DNA of 64,000 nt from the NCBI GenBank assembly GCA_000565255.1, contig ASRH01000004.1, positions 62,001-126,000 on the forward strand. Direction: 5' to 3'. The stretch comes from Candidatus Aramenus sulfurataquae. Its GTDB lineage: Archaea; Thermoproteota; Thermoprotei_A; Sulfolobales; Sulfolobaceae. Positions 28,744 through 37,711 of the stretch are shown one piece after another. Both the position numbers and the translations under genes were made by a program. The notes beneath the pieces are model-generated. The model was not told the DNA's origin, made no database searches, and saw nothing but the letters and a program-made list of their open reading frames with translations. The stretch's first letter is position 1; every line of letters begins with the position of its first letter.

Positions 28744-29574
28744 ATGTCTATGACTCCTTCTAACGAAAACATAGTACCACTAATAAAGAAAGAGAGCATA
28801 TTACACATGTTAGAGAGGGGTTTAAGGGAAGACGGCAGAAAGCTCAACGACTATAGACCGCTAAGTATAACCTTAGATTACGCAAAGAAAGCTGACGGGT
28901 CAGCTTTGGTAAAGCTAGGAGACACGGCAGTATTAGCTGGAGTTAAGGTAGAGGAGGAAGAGCCATTTGAGGACACCCCAGCTCAAGGGAACTTGGTTGT
29001 TAATGTTGAGTTACTTCCGTTGGCATACGAGACATTTGAACCAGGGCCACCAGACGAAAATGCGATAGAACTATCGAGAGTTGTGGATAGGAGTTTGAGG
29101 GACTCTAAGTCGATAGATCTAGGCAAGCTGGTTATTGAGCCGGGCAAAAGGGTCTGGACTGTGTGGGTAGACATATACGTCCTCGATTATGGCGGTAACG
29201 TCCTCGACGCTTCCACGTTAGCGGCAGTAGCAGCTTTGTACAGTGCTAAACTCCCTAAGGTTGTTAACGAGAACGGAGAAATTAAGGTCGTGAAGGAAGA
29301 GAAGGGGGATAGACTGCCCATTCTTTTCCCAGTTGTCACAGTGACCGCAGCTAAGATAGGCAAATACATTGTAATAGACCCAGACCTGGAAGAAGAGGCT
29401 ATAGCTGATGCTAAGCTCTCGATATCCTACACGCCAGAGGGCAGGATAGTCGGAATGCAGAAGTCTGGAGCAGGTAGTTTTAGCGTTCAAGAGGTGCTAT
29501 ACATCGAAAATACCGCAAGGGCCGCTGGGCTTAAGCTCCTAGAAGATTTTAAAAAGCAGCTAAATATACAATAA
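28744..29574 (+). CDS. rrp42: Exosome ring subunit Rrp42 (non-catalytic RNase PH-like)
   Basis: 276 residues: LREDGRKLNDYRPLSITLDYAKKADGSALVKLGDTAVLAGVK, FEPGPPDENAIELSRVVDRSLR, VVDIYVLDYGGNVLDASTLAAVAAL with one residue change, and GSFSVQEVLYI. Pairs with Rrp41 in the hexamer and shapes its RNA-binding site; it lacks the catalytic Asp pair. Starts 2 nt after rrp41. Confidence 0.95.
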   Translation: MSMTPSNENIVPLIKKESILHMLERGLREDGRKLNDYRPLSITLDYAKKADGSALVKLGDTAVLAGVKVEEEEPFEDTPAQGNLVVNVELLPLAYETFEPGPPDENAIELSRVVDRSLRDSKSIDLGKLVIEPGKRVWTVWVDIYVLDYGGNVLDASTLAAVAALYSAKLPKVVNENGEIKVVKEEKGDRLPILFPVVTVTAAKIGKYIVIDPDLEEEAIADAKLSISYTPEGRIVGMQKSGAGSFSVQEVLYIENTARAAGLKLLEDFKKQLNIQ

Positions 29575-29584
29575 GGTGATCAAG

Positions 29585-29803
29585 ATGGCGAGGTATAAGG
29601 TAGTCGGGATAGCGGGTAGATTTGGCGCCAGATACGGATCCACCCTAAGGAAGAAGTGGAAGGAAGTTATGGAGAAGAGGTACGCTGATTATCAGTGCCC
29701 CGTTTGTAAAACTACTGGAAAAGTAATTAGAGTGGCTTCCGGCATTTGGTACTGTGAAAAGTGCGGGAGCAAATGGGCTGGGCTTGCTTACACGCCGTAT
29801 TGA
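29585..29803 (+). CDS. rpl37ae: 50S ribosomal protein L37Ae
   Basis: 72 residues from ATG 29585: KVVGIAGRFGARYGSTLRKKWKE, zinc finger CPVC/CEKC, KWAGLAYTPY end. An in-frame ATC-ATG extension upstream is unlikely. Overlaps the Brix gene. Confidence 0.96.
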   Translation: MARYKVVGIAGRFGARYGSTLRKKWKEVMEKRYADYQCPVCKTTGKVIRVASGIWYCEKCGSKWAGLAYTPY

Positions 29804-30293
29804 AATCATACTTACGTCTTCTAGAGACGCATCAGCAAGGACAAGGAGTTTTTTAAATGAGCTGGAGATAATCATACCTAATTCCTTAAAGATAAACAGG
29901 GGGAGAAGAAGCCTTGACGAAGTTTTTTCCTTGGCGTATAGGCTAGGTGCTAGCTCTGTATTGTTAGTGTTGACAGATAAGGGAAACCCTTCGAAACTCG
30001 AATTGTATTCCATAAGCCATAACATAGTTAATTTAGAGTATAAGCTAAAAATTGAAAGTTTGTCACTAATATCAGACGTTAAGCTAAAAAAGGCGCCAAG
30101 ATTACCTTGTATAGACAAGTTCGAGTGCACAGAATTGACCGGCTTCCTTTCTAGTCTAAATTTGTTGAGGTTCTCAAAGTGCAGATCGTTTATGGACTTA
30201 CTAAAACAAGGCAGTTCTTGTGAGATAATATTTAAAGATCTAAAAGGGGAGAAACTAAATCCAAAAATGAGGCTCTCAATATGCTCCACGTAG
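29784..30293 (+). CDS. Brix-domain rRNA biogenesis protein (Imp4-like)
   Basis: 169 residues. Brix pattern: RRIEIILTSSRDASARTRSFLNEL, IPNSLKINRGRRSLDEVFSLAYRLGASSVLLV, GNPSKLELY. Expected to help pre-rRNA folding and assembly. TTG 29784, inside the end of rpl37ae (20 nt overlap), is the best start; a GTG at 29754 would extend it. Its end overlaps pcc1 by 13 nt. Confidence 0.85.
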   Translation: MLTRRIEIILTSSRDASARTRSFLNELEIIIPNSLKINRGRRSLDEVFSLAYRLGASSVLLVLTDKGNPSKLELYSISHNIVNLEYKLKIESLSLISDVKLKKAPRLPCIDKFECTELTGFLSSLNLLRFSKCRSFMDLLKQGSSCEIIFKDLKGEKLNPKMRLSICST

Positions 30294-30505
30294 AAATAGA
30301 GCTTTCTGGGCTTGATGACAAGACGAAGTCAATTATTTTCAACACTGTAAAGGTGGAGGAGATGGACAGGAAATACGTGAGGATTGAAGAAGATCCGTTC
30401 AAAATAACTATAAATGCAGAAAGGCTAAGCAGAGGGAGAGCTATAATGAACTCTTATATATTCTGGTTATATACCATTTTGCGAATAGTAGAAGAGGTGA
30501 AATAG
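30281..30505 (+). CDS. pcc1: KEOPS complex subunit Pcc1
   Basis: 74 residues: an Rpr2-free small alpha/beta protein with [41 protein letters not shown], the Pcc1 signature. Dimerises Kae1 units in the machinery that makes t6A37 in tRNA. Conserved between the Brix and prefoldin-beta genes. Confidence 0.85.
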   Translation: MLHVEIELSGLDDKTKSIIFNTVKVEEMDRKYVRIEEDPFKITINAERLSRGRAIMNSYIFWLYTILRIVEEVK

Positions 30506-30507
30506 TT

Positions 30508-30891
30508 TTGGCAGAAAGGTTACCCCCAGAAGTGCAAACCCAGCTAGTAAAGCTCCAACAGTTACAGAGCCAGTTGGAGAGGCTAAGTTACGAGAAAAGC
30601 GTCATAGACTCGGAGTTAAGGGAAATAAACAAGGTTTTGGAGGAGCTGTCTTCCCTTCCTGCAGATACTTCCGTGTATAAGGTCGTCGGTAACTTGCTAG
30701 TAAAGAAGGACAAAAGTAGCGTAGAGAAGGAGCTAAACGATAGGAAGGAGATATTGGAGCTCAGATCTAGGACTTATCAGAAACAGGAAGACATACTGAA
30801 AAAACAATTTGAAGATCTTCAAAAGAAGGTAAATGACTTACTGCAGAAGTACTATCCACAAGGTCCCTCAAGTAGTCCTCCAAAAGCTTAA
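30508..30891 (+). CDS. pfdB: Prefoldin beta subunit
   Basis: 127 residues: two coiled-coil helices ([22 protein letters not shown] ... and the C-terminal [21 protein letters not shown]) joined by the beta hairpin ([18 protein letters not shown]). Co-chaperone that hands unfolded proteins to the thermosome. TTG start right after pcc1. Ends in a Pro/Ser-rich tail. Confidence 0.93.
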   Translation: MAERLPPEVQTQLVKLQQLQSQLERLSYEKSVIDSELREINKVLEELSSLPADTSVYKVVGNLLVKKDKSSVEKELNDRKEILELRSRTYQKQEDILKKQFEDLQKKVNDLLQKYYPQGPSSSPPKA

Positions 30892-30918
30892 AGCGGATTT
30901 AAGGCTAGTAAATACTGA

Positions 30919-31611
30919 ATGCTGAGAATTTACGTTGACGATAGAGAGCTTAACAGCGGAATTCCAGAAATTCTAAGGGAATTAGGCATCGCGGTTATCA
31001 TTAAGCAACTGAGCGTTGGAGACTACGTGATAAGTGAAGACACTGCAGTGGAAAGGAAGACTGTAAGCGATCTCGTGAACTCTGTTTTTGATAAGAGATT
31101 TTTTGACCAACTTGAGAGACTCTCTTCAACTTACGCTAACCCTTTCTTGGTCATAGAGGGAGACGTTACGAGAATTAGGGAAATAACAGACAGATGGAAA
31201 GCCGTAAATTCTGCACTTGTGTCGGCTACTCTCTCGTTTAACGTAAAAGTTCTGTATTCAATTGATAAACGGGAAACAGCAGAGATACTAAAGAAAATAT
31301 CAGAGAAAGTGAGTTCAGAGTCCAAGAAGAGGGGAATAACCTTACACGACAAGCCTAAGTTCGAGAACATTAAGCAGGAGCAGGAGTACTTGGTAGAAGC
31401 TTTCCCACAAATAGGAGAAATTCTAGCTAAGAAGTTGCTCGAGTACTTTGGAACAGTGAGGAGTATATGTAATGCCTCGATTTCGGAACTAGAAAAGGCA
31501 ATAGGGAGCAGGAGGAAGGCAGAGGAGATTTTCAAGATAATCAATACCCCTTACAATACTCCTTCCGCAAACAGTGATAGCAAAAGATCCCTTTTAGACT
31601 ATTTCAAATAA
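30919..31611 (+). CDS. xpf: XPF/Mus81-family structure-specific endonuclease
   Basis: 230 residues, the short crenarchaeal form without helicase. Nuclease motif GDYVISEDTAVERKTVSDLVNSV (GDY...ERK.xxD), then a tandem helix-hairpin-helix domain (EAFPQIGEILAKKLLEYFGTVRSICNAS). The end, KRSLLDYFK, looks like a PCNA-interacting peptide, which this enzyme needs in Sulfolobus. Cuts 3' flaps and related branches in DNA repair. Confidence 0.95.
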   Translation: MLRIYVDDRELNSGIPEILRELGIAVIIKQLSVGDYVISEDTAVERKTVSDLVNSVFDKRFFDQLERLSSTYANPFLVIEGDVTRIREITDRWKAVNSALVSATLSFNVKVLYSIDKRETAEILKKISEKVSSESKKRGITLHDKPKFENIKQEQEYLVEAFPQIGEILAKKLLEYFGTVRSICNASISELEKAIGSRRKAEEIFKIINTPYNTPSANSDSKRSLLDYFK

Positions 31612-31682
31612 TGCGTAAATTAAGAGTCACATTTTAATAGTACTTAAGTAGAGTAGTAGTTAAGTCACGTTTGGTGAGATAG

Positions 31683-33893
31683 TTGCCTAGATTCAAGACT
31701 ACAGAAGAGGTACTCAATTTAATGAAAAACAGAGAAAGGGTTAGGAACATAGGAATAATAGCCCACGTAGACCACGGCAAGACTACCACCAGTGACCAAT
31801 TGCTGGCGGCTTCCGGGATAATATCACCTAAGGTAGCGGGCGAGGCCTTAGCGCTGGACTACCTCTCAGTGGAGCAACAGAGAGGTATAACGGTTAAAGC
31901 AGCCAACGTCAGCTTGTACCATGAGTTTGAGAACAAGGGTTACGTAATCAACTTAATCGATACGCCAGGTCACGTGGACTTCAGTGGAAGGGTTACGAGG
32001 AGCTTAAGGGCATTGGACGGCTCAATAGTGGTAGTAGACGCAGTTGAGGGAGTAATGACTCAAACCGAGACCGTACTAAGGCAGAGCCTTGAGGAGAGGG
32101 TAAGGCCAATACTATTCGTTAACAAGGTGGACAGGCTAGTGAAGGAGCTCAAGCTTGGGCCCCAAGAGATGATGCAGAAGCTCCTCGATATAATTAAAGA
32201 AGTGAACAACCTAATAGACATGTACGCAGAGCCGGAGTTTAAGGAGAAGTGGATGATAAATCCCACTGCTGGAAACGTGGTCTTTGGATCGGCTAAGGAC
32301 AAGTGGGGCTTTAGCATACCTATCGCCCAGAAGAAAGGAGTTAACATGAAGAACGTAATCGACGCATATAGCACCACTGACAAGTCGAAGATCGAAGAGT
32401 TAGCTAATACTGTTCCCATCCACGAGGCTTTGCTGGAGACAGTCATAAAGTTCGTGCCTAACCCGATTGAGGCACAGAAGTACAGGATACCCAAGATCTG
32501 GAAGGGTGACATGGACAACGAGTTAGTAAAGTCTATGTTGAACGCAGATCCAAACGGGCCAGTAGTAATGATGATAACCGACATGAAAGTAGACCCCCAC
32601 GCTGGTTTAGTAGCTACTGGGAGGGTATTCTCTGGGACGTTAAGGCCTGGCGCAGAAGTATGGTTAGTAAACGCTAAGACCTCCCAGAAGATCCTCCAAG
32701 TGAGCTTGTACATGGGGCAGTTCAGGGAGCTAGCTAACGAAATACCTGCAGGTAATATTGCAGCAGTCTTAGGTCTTGATAAAGCCAGGGCTGGCGAGAC
32801 CTTAATTGACCCACGCTTCAAGGATCTCCAGGGGAGCTTTGAGTCGTTACATTACGTGTCTGAGCCTGTAGTAACGGTGGCTGTGGAACCCAAGAATCCA
32901 AAGGACCTTACTAGGATGATAGACTCCTTGAGGAAGCTTAGCATAGAGGATCCCAACTTACACATAAAGATCAACGAAGAGACTGGAGAATACTTGATAT
33001 CGGGTATGGGATTCCTTCACGTGGAAGTCTCCTTACAGCTGCTCAAGGATTATTACGGAGTTGAGGTAATCACTAGTCCGCCAATAGTAGTATATAGGGA
33101 GAGTATAAGGGCAAAGAGTCAAGTGTTTGAGGGTAAATCTCCTAACAAGCACAACAAGTTCTACATAAGTGTAGAGCCCCTAAACAACGAGACCATTGAG
33201 CTGATTGCAAGCGGTACAATTAAGGAGGATATGGATGCGAAAGAGATGGCAAAGATGCTGAGGGATAAGGCTGAATGGGATTATGAGGAAGCTAAGAGGA
33301 TAGTCGCAATAGATGAGAACGTTAACGTGTTCGTCGATATGACTAGCGGAATACAGCACTTAAGGGAAATTATGGACACGCTACTTCAAGGCTTCAGGCT
33401 GGCCATGAGGGAGGGACCTCTAGCCCACGAGCCTGTAAGGGGACTAAAGATAGTCCTACACGACGCCGTTATTCACGAGGATCCAGCTCACAGAGGTCCA
33501 GCTCAGATCTTCCCAGCCGTTAGGAACGCTATATTTGCCGGCTTCCTCACAGCGAGGCCAACGCTCTTGGAACCTATTCAGAAGCTAGACATAAGAGTGC
33601 CGATGGATCTAATAGGAAACGTCACAGCGGTTCTAACTAGGAAGAGGGGTAAGGTACTTAATATGTCACAAGTGGGTAATGCAGCAAGGATATTAGCCGA
33701 GATACCCGTGTCTGAATCCTACGAATTGGCCAGCGAGCTAAGAGGAGCCACAGGAGGTAAAGCGTTCTGGGGAACAGAGTTCAGCAGATGGGCACCTGTT
33801 CCTGACAGCATACTAGTTGACGTTATTATGAAGATAAGAGAAAGGAAAGGATTGCCAAAGGAGTTACCAAAGCCAGAAGACTTCCTCTCGTGA
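31683..33893 (+). CDS. fusA: Elongation factor 2
   Basis: 736 residues. GTPase motifs [15 protein letters not shown] (about 27), [12 protein letters not shown]; domain II, III, IV and V. The segment [13 protein letters not shown] carries the His that becomes diphthamide. TTG start, with a TATA-like ATTTTAATAG around 31630. Translocates the ribosome. Next gene begins 4 nt before its stop. Confidence 0.98.
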   Translation: MPRFKTTEEVLNLMKNRERVRNIGIIAHVDHGKTTTSDQLLAASGIISPKVAGEALALDYLSVEQQRGITVKAANVSLYHEFENKGYVINLIDTPGHVDFSGRVTRSLRALDGSIVVVDAVEGVMTQTETVLRQSLEERVRPILFVNKVDRLVKELKLGPQEMMQKLLDIIKEVNNLIDMYAEPEFKEKWMINPTAGNVVFGSAKDKWGFSIPIAQKKGVNMKNVIDAYSTTDKSKIEELANTVPIHEALLETVIKFVPNPIEAQKYRIPKIWKGDMDNELVKSMLNADPNGPVVMMITDMKVDPHAGLVATGRVFSGTLRPGAEVWLVNAKTSQKILQVSLYMGQFRELANEIPAGNIAAVLGLDKARAGETLIDPRFKDLQGSFESLHYVSEPVVTVAVEPKNPKDLTRMIDSLRKLSIEDPNLHIKINEETGEYLISGMGFLHVEVSLQLLKDYYGVEVITSPPIVVYRESIRAKSQVFEGKSPNKHNKFYISVEPLNNETIELIASGTIKEDMDAKEMAKMLRDKAEWDYEEAKRIVAIDENVNVFVDMTSGIQHLREIMDTLLQGFRLAMREGPLAHEPVRGLKIVLHDAVIHEDPAHRGPAQIFPAVRNAIFAGFLTARPTLLEPIQKLDIRVPMDLIGNVTAVLTRKRGKVLNMSQVGNAARILAEIPVSESYELASELRGATGGKAFWGTEFSRWAPVPDSILVDVIMKIRERKGLPKELPKPEDFLS

Positions 33894-34624
33894 ATGTTAT
33901 GGAGGAATTTAGTGAGTTTAGAAATATAAGGGCTATACTTTTTGATTTTGATAATACTCTTGTAAATTTTGAGCCAAATTCACTTAAAGCACTCCAGGAA
34001 GTCGCCAGGGAAATACACGACTACATAGTAGATAATGGTTTCTCAGTTTCCATTACACATGAAGAAATCTACAATACGTTGCTGTCTATTTCGTCTAAGT
34101 TTGATTCCGAGGGAGTATATGACAGAACCGTGTGGTTTAACACTCTCCTTGAGAAGATACACGTTAGTGCTAGTAAGGACCAAGTCCTAGAGTGGGTGTC
34201 GCTTTACTGGTCAATTGCCAGTATGGCAAGGCCGTTTGAGGAGGTACAAGACACGTTAGAATTCCTAAAGAAAAAGGGGTATAAGCTAGGGATAGTTACT
34301 AACAGCGATGGTGAAGGTGGGAACAAGCAAAAGAGGATGGAAAGATACGAGTTCATAAAGTTGTTTGACGTTGTTGTTATTGGAGGGGAAAACAACATAA
34401 AACCTAAGCCAAGTGTTCAGCCCCTTGTTTACGCCTGCGAAAGACTTGGATTCCAGCCTTCTCAATGCGCAATGGTGGGGGATGACCCCGTAAAGGACTG
34501 CCTTGCAGCAAAGAAAGCGGGAATGATGGCGATTTTAGTAGATCGTCAAGGTAAAGTAAAGTTTGCCGAACTCTACGCCGATTTTGTCATAGACGACATG
34601 GAGGAGTTACAGGAAGTCTTTTAA
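33890..34624 (+). CDS. HAD-superfamily hydrolase
   Basis: 244 residues. Motif [13 protein letters not shown] (nucleophile and acid Asp), a helical cap (about 35-115), motif II TNSD, motif III KPKPS, motif [10 protein letters not shown]. Probably a phosphatase of small phosphometabolites; the substrate is unknown. Translationally coupled to EF-2 (GTG start overlapping the stop). Its end overlaps the convergent peptidase gene by 18 nt. Confidence 0.88.
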   Translation: MNVMEEFSEFRNIRAILFDFDNTLVNFEPNSLKALQEVAREIHDYIVDNGFSVSITHEEIYNTLLSISSKFDSEGVYDRTVWFNTLLEKIHVSASKDQVLEWVSLYWSIASMARPFEEVQDTLEFLKKKGYKLGIVTNSDGEGGNKQKRMERYEFIKLFDVVVIGGENNIKPKPSVQPLVYACERLGFQPSQCAMVGDDPVKDCLAAKKAGMMAILVDRQGKVKFAELYADFVIDDMEELQEVF

Positions 34625-36025
34625 GATCTGATCTATGATATAATTATATATTTTTATGTATTCCTCTACCTTTGATGAGATATATTGTTCGTAAAAGTTG
34701 GATTGGACTATTTCCTCTGCAGGCGAACCCTCTATGTACACTTTTGGATTGGATCTCAAAAGGTTTATCGCAAAGAAGTGCGGGAAAGGCCTTACGATAG
34801 CGTAGGTATCACTTGAGCCCATAACACCCCCATACAATTTGAAAAGCCTTGTCCCAAGCTGCTTCAAGATACTATTGTTTAGTAAGTTAACACTGCGGGA
34901 CCTCAACGCCAAGGGTAACGAGTGCGTGGCTTCAAGTAGGTCTTGTGAGATCTCATTAACGCTTACCTCAATCTTTTCGTCTAGCATTCTCCTCAATGTA
35001 GCGACTACGTTCAGGAATCCTTCCTCTTCTTCTTGTGTGACCAGGTCGAAATCGCTGTGGTAATTCTCGTTAACTCCTTCAACTGTGATAGTAGGTACTC
35101 CTTTCTTAAAGAAACTGTAACCATCGCTGTATATTTCAACTTCCCCCTTTGCCTCAGCGAAGAACTTCCTAGATAGGCCAACTACGCCAGGGGAAGCCTT
35201 TACTACTAAGCTTGAAGGCACGACGTTGTCTAGGTTAATATTGAGTACGGCGTTTTCTACTTCCTTTATTTCCTCTACGAAACGCCTAGAACCGTAGCTC
35301 CAAGAAAAGGAAGAGAAGTTAGGGGACCCGCTTTCCTCCGCCGTAAAGCTAATAAGGTGTATCTCATATTTTTCGCTCTTGATTTCCTCCATCATTGCTA
35401 TAGACGCTAAATTGTCGTGCTCCCCGGCTAACCAGTGGTCGTGATGAGAGGTAACGTATATCTTCTCCTCGCCTCTAGAGTTCCTTATGGCCTCAAGGAC
35501 GTACCCTGTAGACCTCCGCACTGTGGGGAAGTTCTTCACAGATAAACTCTCTTTTATGTAGGCAGAATCTGTCCTCCTGACGTAAAAGGCTGGAATTGGA
35601 GGAGGTGTGGAGGACGAGAGATTAAGTAGGGGAGAACTCTTTACAACAAATTTCCTTAATTTGTCATCTAAGGTAAAGACTACGAATTGACAACCAGAAC
35701 TAACAGCCTCTAGGTAGTATTTGTTCACTTCGTAAAGGTTCTTTAGCTCTATTAACGCGCCCGAGTTCTTACATTCCTTTACGTTCCTGGAAATTCTACC
35801 GGAGAAATCTATAGGGGGAGAGTAAGGAAATGCAACAGCTTCTATTTCCTTCTCCCCCTCGATGAACGTCTTCGACTCGTAATGCAACACTTCTATGGGA
35901 TAAACCTTCCTTTCATCAACACCAGTTAAGATGTCCTCTATCTTAGAGACAAGTCTTCTCTCTTTAGGATCTCCGGCTACTACTTCGCCAAGCCTAGAAA
36001 GATCTTTTACTCTTTCGTATATCAT
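34607..36025 (-). CDS. M28-family zinc aminopeptidase-like protein
   Basis: 472 residues. Metal ligands of the M28 group are visible in order: TSHHDHW (about 195), AGEHDN, FTAEES, INLDN and YHSDFD. A PA-like N-terminal region is present (about 30-170). No signal peptide, so cytoplasmic. The C-terminal 110 residues are helical. Likely trims peptides, possibly products of the proteasome. Divergent from the DUF447 gene with a 9-nt gap. Confidence 0.8.
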   Translation of the reverse strand: MIYERVKDLSRLGEVVAGDPKERRLVSKIEDILTGVDERKVYPIEVLHYESKTFIEGEKEIEAVAFPYSPPIDFSGRISRNVKECKNSGALIELKNLYEVNKYYLEAVSSGCQFVVFTLDDKLRKFVVKSSPLLNLSSSTPPPIPAFYVRRTDSAYIKESLSVKNFPTVRRSTGYVLEAIRNSRGEEKIYVTSHHDHWLAGEHDNLASIAMMEEIKSEKYEIHLISFTAEESGSPNFSSFSWSYGSRRFVEEIKEVENAVLNINLDNVVPSSLVVKASPGVVGLSRKFFAEAKGEVEIYSDGYSFFKKGVPTITVEGVNENYHSDFDLVTQEEEEGFLNVVATLRRMLDEKIEVSVNEISQDLLEATHSLPLALRSRSVNLLNNSILKQLGTRLFKLYGGVMGSSDTYAIVRPFPHFFAINLLRSNPKVYIEGSPAEEIVQSNFYEQYISSKVEEYIKIYNYIIDQILKDFL

Positions 36026-36034
36026 GCACCTAAT

Positions 36035-36622
36035 ATGGCTCAGGAAATTAATGATATTTTCCCCGGAGAAGGGGTGTTTGAAGTAATTTTAGGTACTAAT
36101 GGCGTTAAGCCCAACCTTTCTCCCATAGGAGTTATAAAAAAAGGGGAAGAGCTCACGTCTAAGATATACAGGGAAACTTTAACCTATTCTAACATCATGA
36201 AATTAGCCTTGTGTACTATCCACGTCACTGACGATCCTAGAGTCTTTTACTCAGCCCTTATGAAGAACTTAGAATTCGCGATACTCGAAGGATTGCCTGC
36301 GCTCAGCTCTGGGGTTTACAGCATCATAAGGGCTAAGTGTGAGTACACTGAAGGGAACAACCCTGCTACCTTTAGGCTAATCCCGATAAACGTCCAGGAA
36401 TTAGGCAAGCGGAAAAAGGCTTTCAGTAGAGGGCATTCCCTTTTCATAGACGCCATGGTCCACTTTACAAGACTGGAGATCTTACCTAAAGAGGAGGTTA
36501 AAGAGCTATTAGAGGTGCTTAGCTACGAGCTAAAGACGTGTAAGAGAATATCTCCGGACATACGAGATTTGGTGGAGGACCTAGAGAAGAGGATAGTATC
36601 TAAAGGTTTTAAGCTGGCGTGA
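36035..36622 (+). CDS. DUF447 family protein (COG2457)
   Basis: 195 residues. Family features: VFEVILGTNGVKPNLSPIGVIKKGE, SKIYRETLTYSNI, CTIHVTDDPRVFY, and a helical C-terminus. The fold is related to flavin-binding split barrels. COG2457 genes occur in tetrahydromethanopterin biosynthesis clusters of methylotrophs, so a role in the related pterin of Sulfolobales is plausible but not shown by this sequence. Confidence 0.82.
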   Translation: MAQEINDIFPGEGVFEVILGTNGVKPNLSPIGVIKKGEELTSKIYRETLTYSNIMKLALCTIHVTDDPRVFYSALMKNLEFAILEGLPALSSGVYSIIRAKCEYTEGNNPATFRLIPINVQELGKRKKAFSRGHSLFIDAMVHFTRLEILPKEEVKELLEVLSYELKTCKRISPDIRDLVEDLEKRIVSKGFKLA

Positions 36623-36635
36623 TGGTATTCTCTCC

Positions 36636-37652
36636 ATGGGTTTCCTAATAGCCTTAATACCGGGTGACGGAGTGGGGCCTGAACTTGTTAATGCCAGCAA
36701 GAAGATAATCGGAAAACTCGTGGAGACTTATAAACTCGATATCAACGTAACAGAGGTAGAGGCTGGAGATTCAGCCCTAGCTAAATACGGGTCAGCTCTC
36801 CCCCAGCAAACGTTGAACGTGATAGATAAGGCTGACGCGATATTAAAGGGACCAGTAGGAGAGAGCGCCATGGATGTGGTTGTCAAATTGAGGCAGATGT
36901 ACGACATGTATGCAAACATTAGGCCCGCAAAGTCCCTGCCAAACGTGCAGTCAAAGTTCCAAGATGTCGATATCCTTATAGTCAGGGAGAACACTGAGGA
37001 CCTTTACAAGGGCTTTGAGTACATGGCCAGCGATGACGTAGCCATAGGAATGAAGGTAATAACTAGGAAGGCTTCAGAGAGGATAGCACGGGTAGGTCTA
37101 GAATACGCCAGGAAAAGGAATAGGAAGGTTACTTGTGTTCACAAGGCTAACGTAATGAGGGTTACAGATGGACTATTTGCTAAGGTGTGCAGGGAAGTGA
37201 TAAAGGGTAAGGACGTCGAATATAGCGAAATGTACGTAGATGCAGCTGCTGCAAACCTAGTCAGGAACCCCAACATGTTTGACGTCATAGTTACAACCAA
37301 CGTCTATGGAGATATACTAAGCGACGAGGCAGCCCAAATAGCTGGAAGTCTAGGTCTAGCGCCTTCAGCTAACATAGGAGACAAGAAGGCCTTGTTCGAA
37401 CCAGTTCACGGCGCAGCCTTCGATATTGCGGGCAAAGACATTGCTAATCCCACGGCCTTTCTGCTTTCTTTGGCAATGCTCCTAGAGTACCTATATGATA
37501 GATCGAAAGAGAAGAAGTATTTAGATGCCTCAAGGTCTCTCACTGAGTCAATACTCTCAGTTTACAAGGAGGGAACCCACCTAACTCCAGACATAGGGGG
37601 AACGGAGAAGCTAAGCGGAATGGCAGACGTAATATACCGAAGAATAACGTAA
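36636..37652 (+). CDS. leuB: 3-isopropylmalate dehydrogenase
   Basis: 338 residues, closely like the Sulfolobus enzyme. ALIPGDGVGPELV, DAILKGPVGESA, the substrate loop LRQMYDMYANIRP, RENTEDLYKG, the catalytic VCHK-type CVHKANVMR, VTTNVYGDILSDEAA, and the NAD-binding FEPVHGAAFDIAGK. Decarboxylates 3-isopropylmalate in leucine synthesis. The beta-decarboxylating family also includes isocitrate and homoisocitrate dehydrogenases, so substrate is inferred by similarity. Confidence 0.88.
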   Translation: MGFLIALIPGDGVGPELVNASKKIIGKLVETYKLDINVTEVEAGDSALAKYGSALPQQTLNVIDKADAILKGPVGESAMDVVVKLRQMYDMYANIRPAKSLPNVQSKFQDVDILIVRENTEDLYKGFEYMASDDVAIGMKVITRKASERIARVGLEYARKRNRKVTCVHKANVMRVTDGLFAKVCREVIKGKDVEYSEMYVDAAAANLVRNPNMFDVIVTTNVYGDILSDEAAQIAGSLGLAPSANIGDKKALFEPVHGAAFDIAGKDIANPTAFLLSLAMLLEYLYDRSKEKKYLDASRSLTESILSVYKEGTHLTPDIGGTEKLSGMADVIYRRIT

Positions 37653-37711
37653 TTAACGCCCCGTAGTAACGTTTTTTAATCGTAGCTAAAATACTAACGA
37701 GGTGGACTACA

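Noticed and set aside
32060-32821. 253-codon frame opposite EF-2
   Set aside because: Antisense shadow of the highly conserved EF-2 gene with no promoter or neighbours in that direction.
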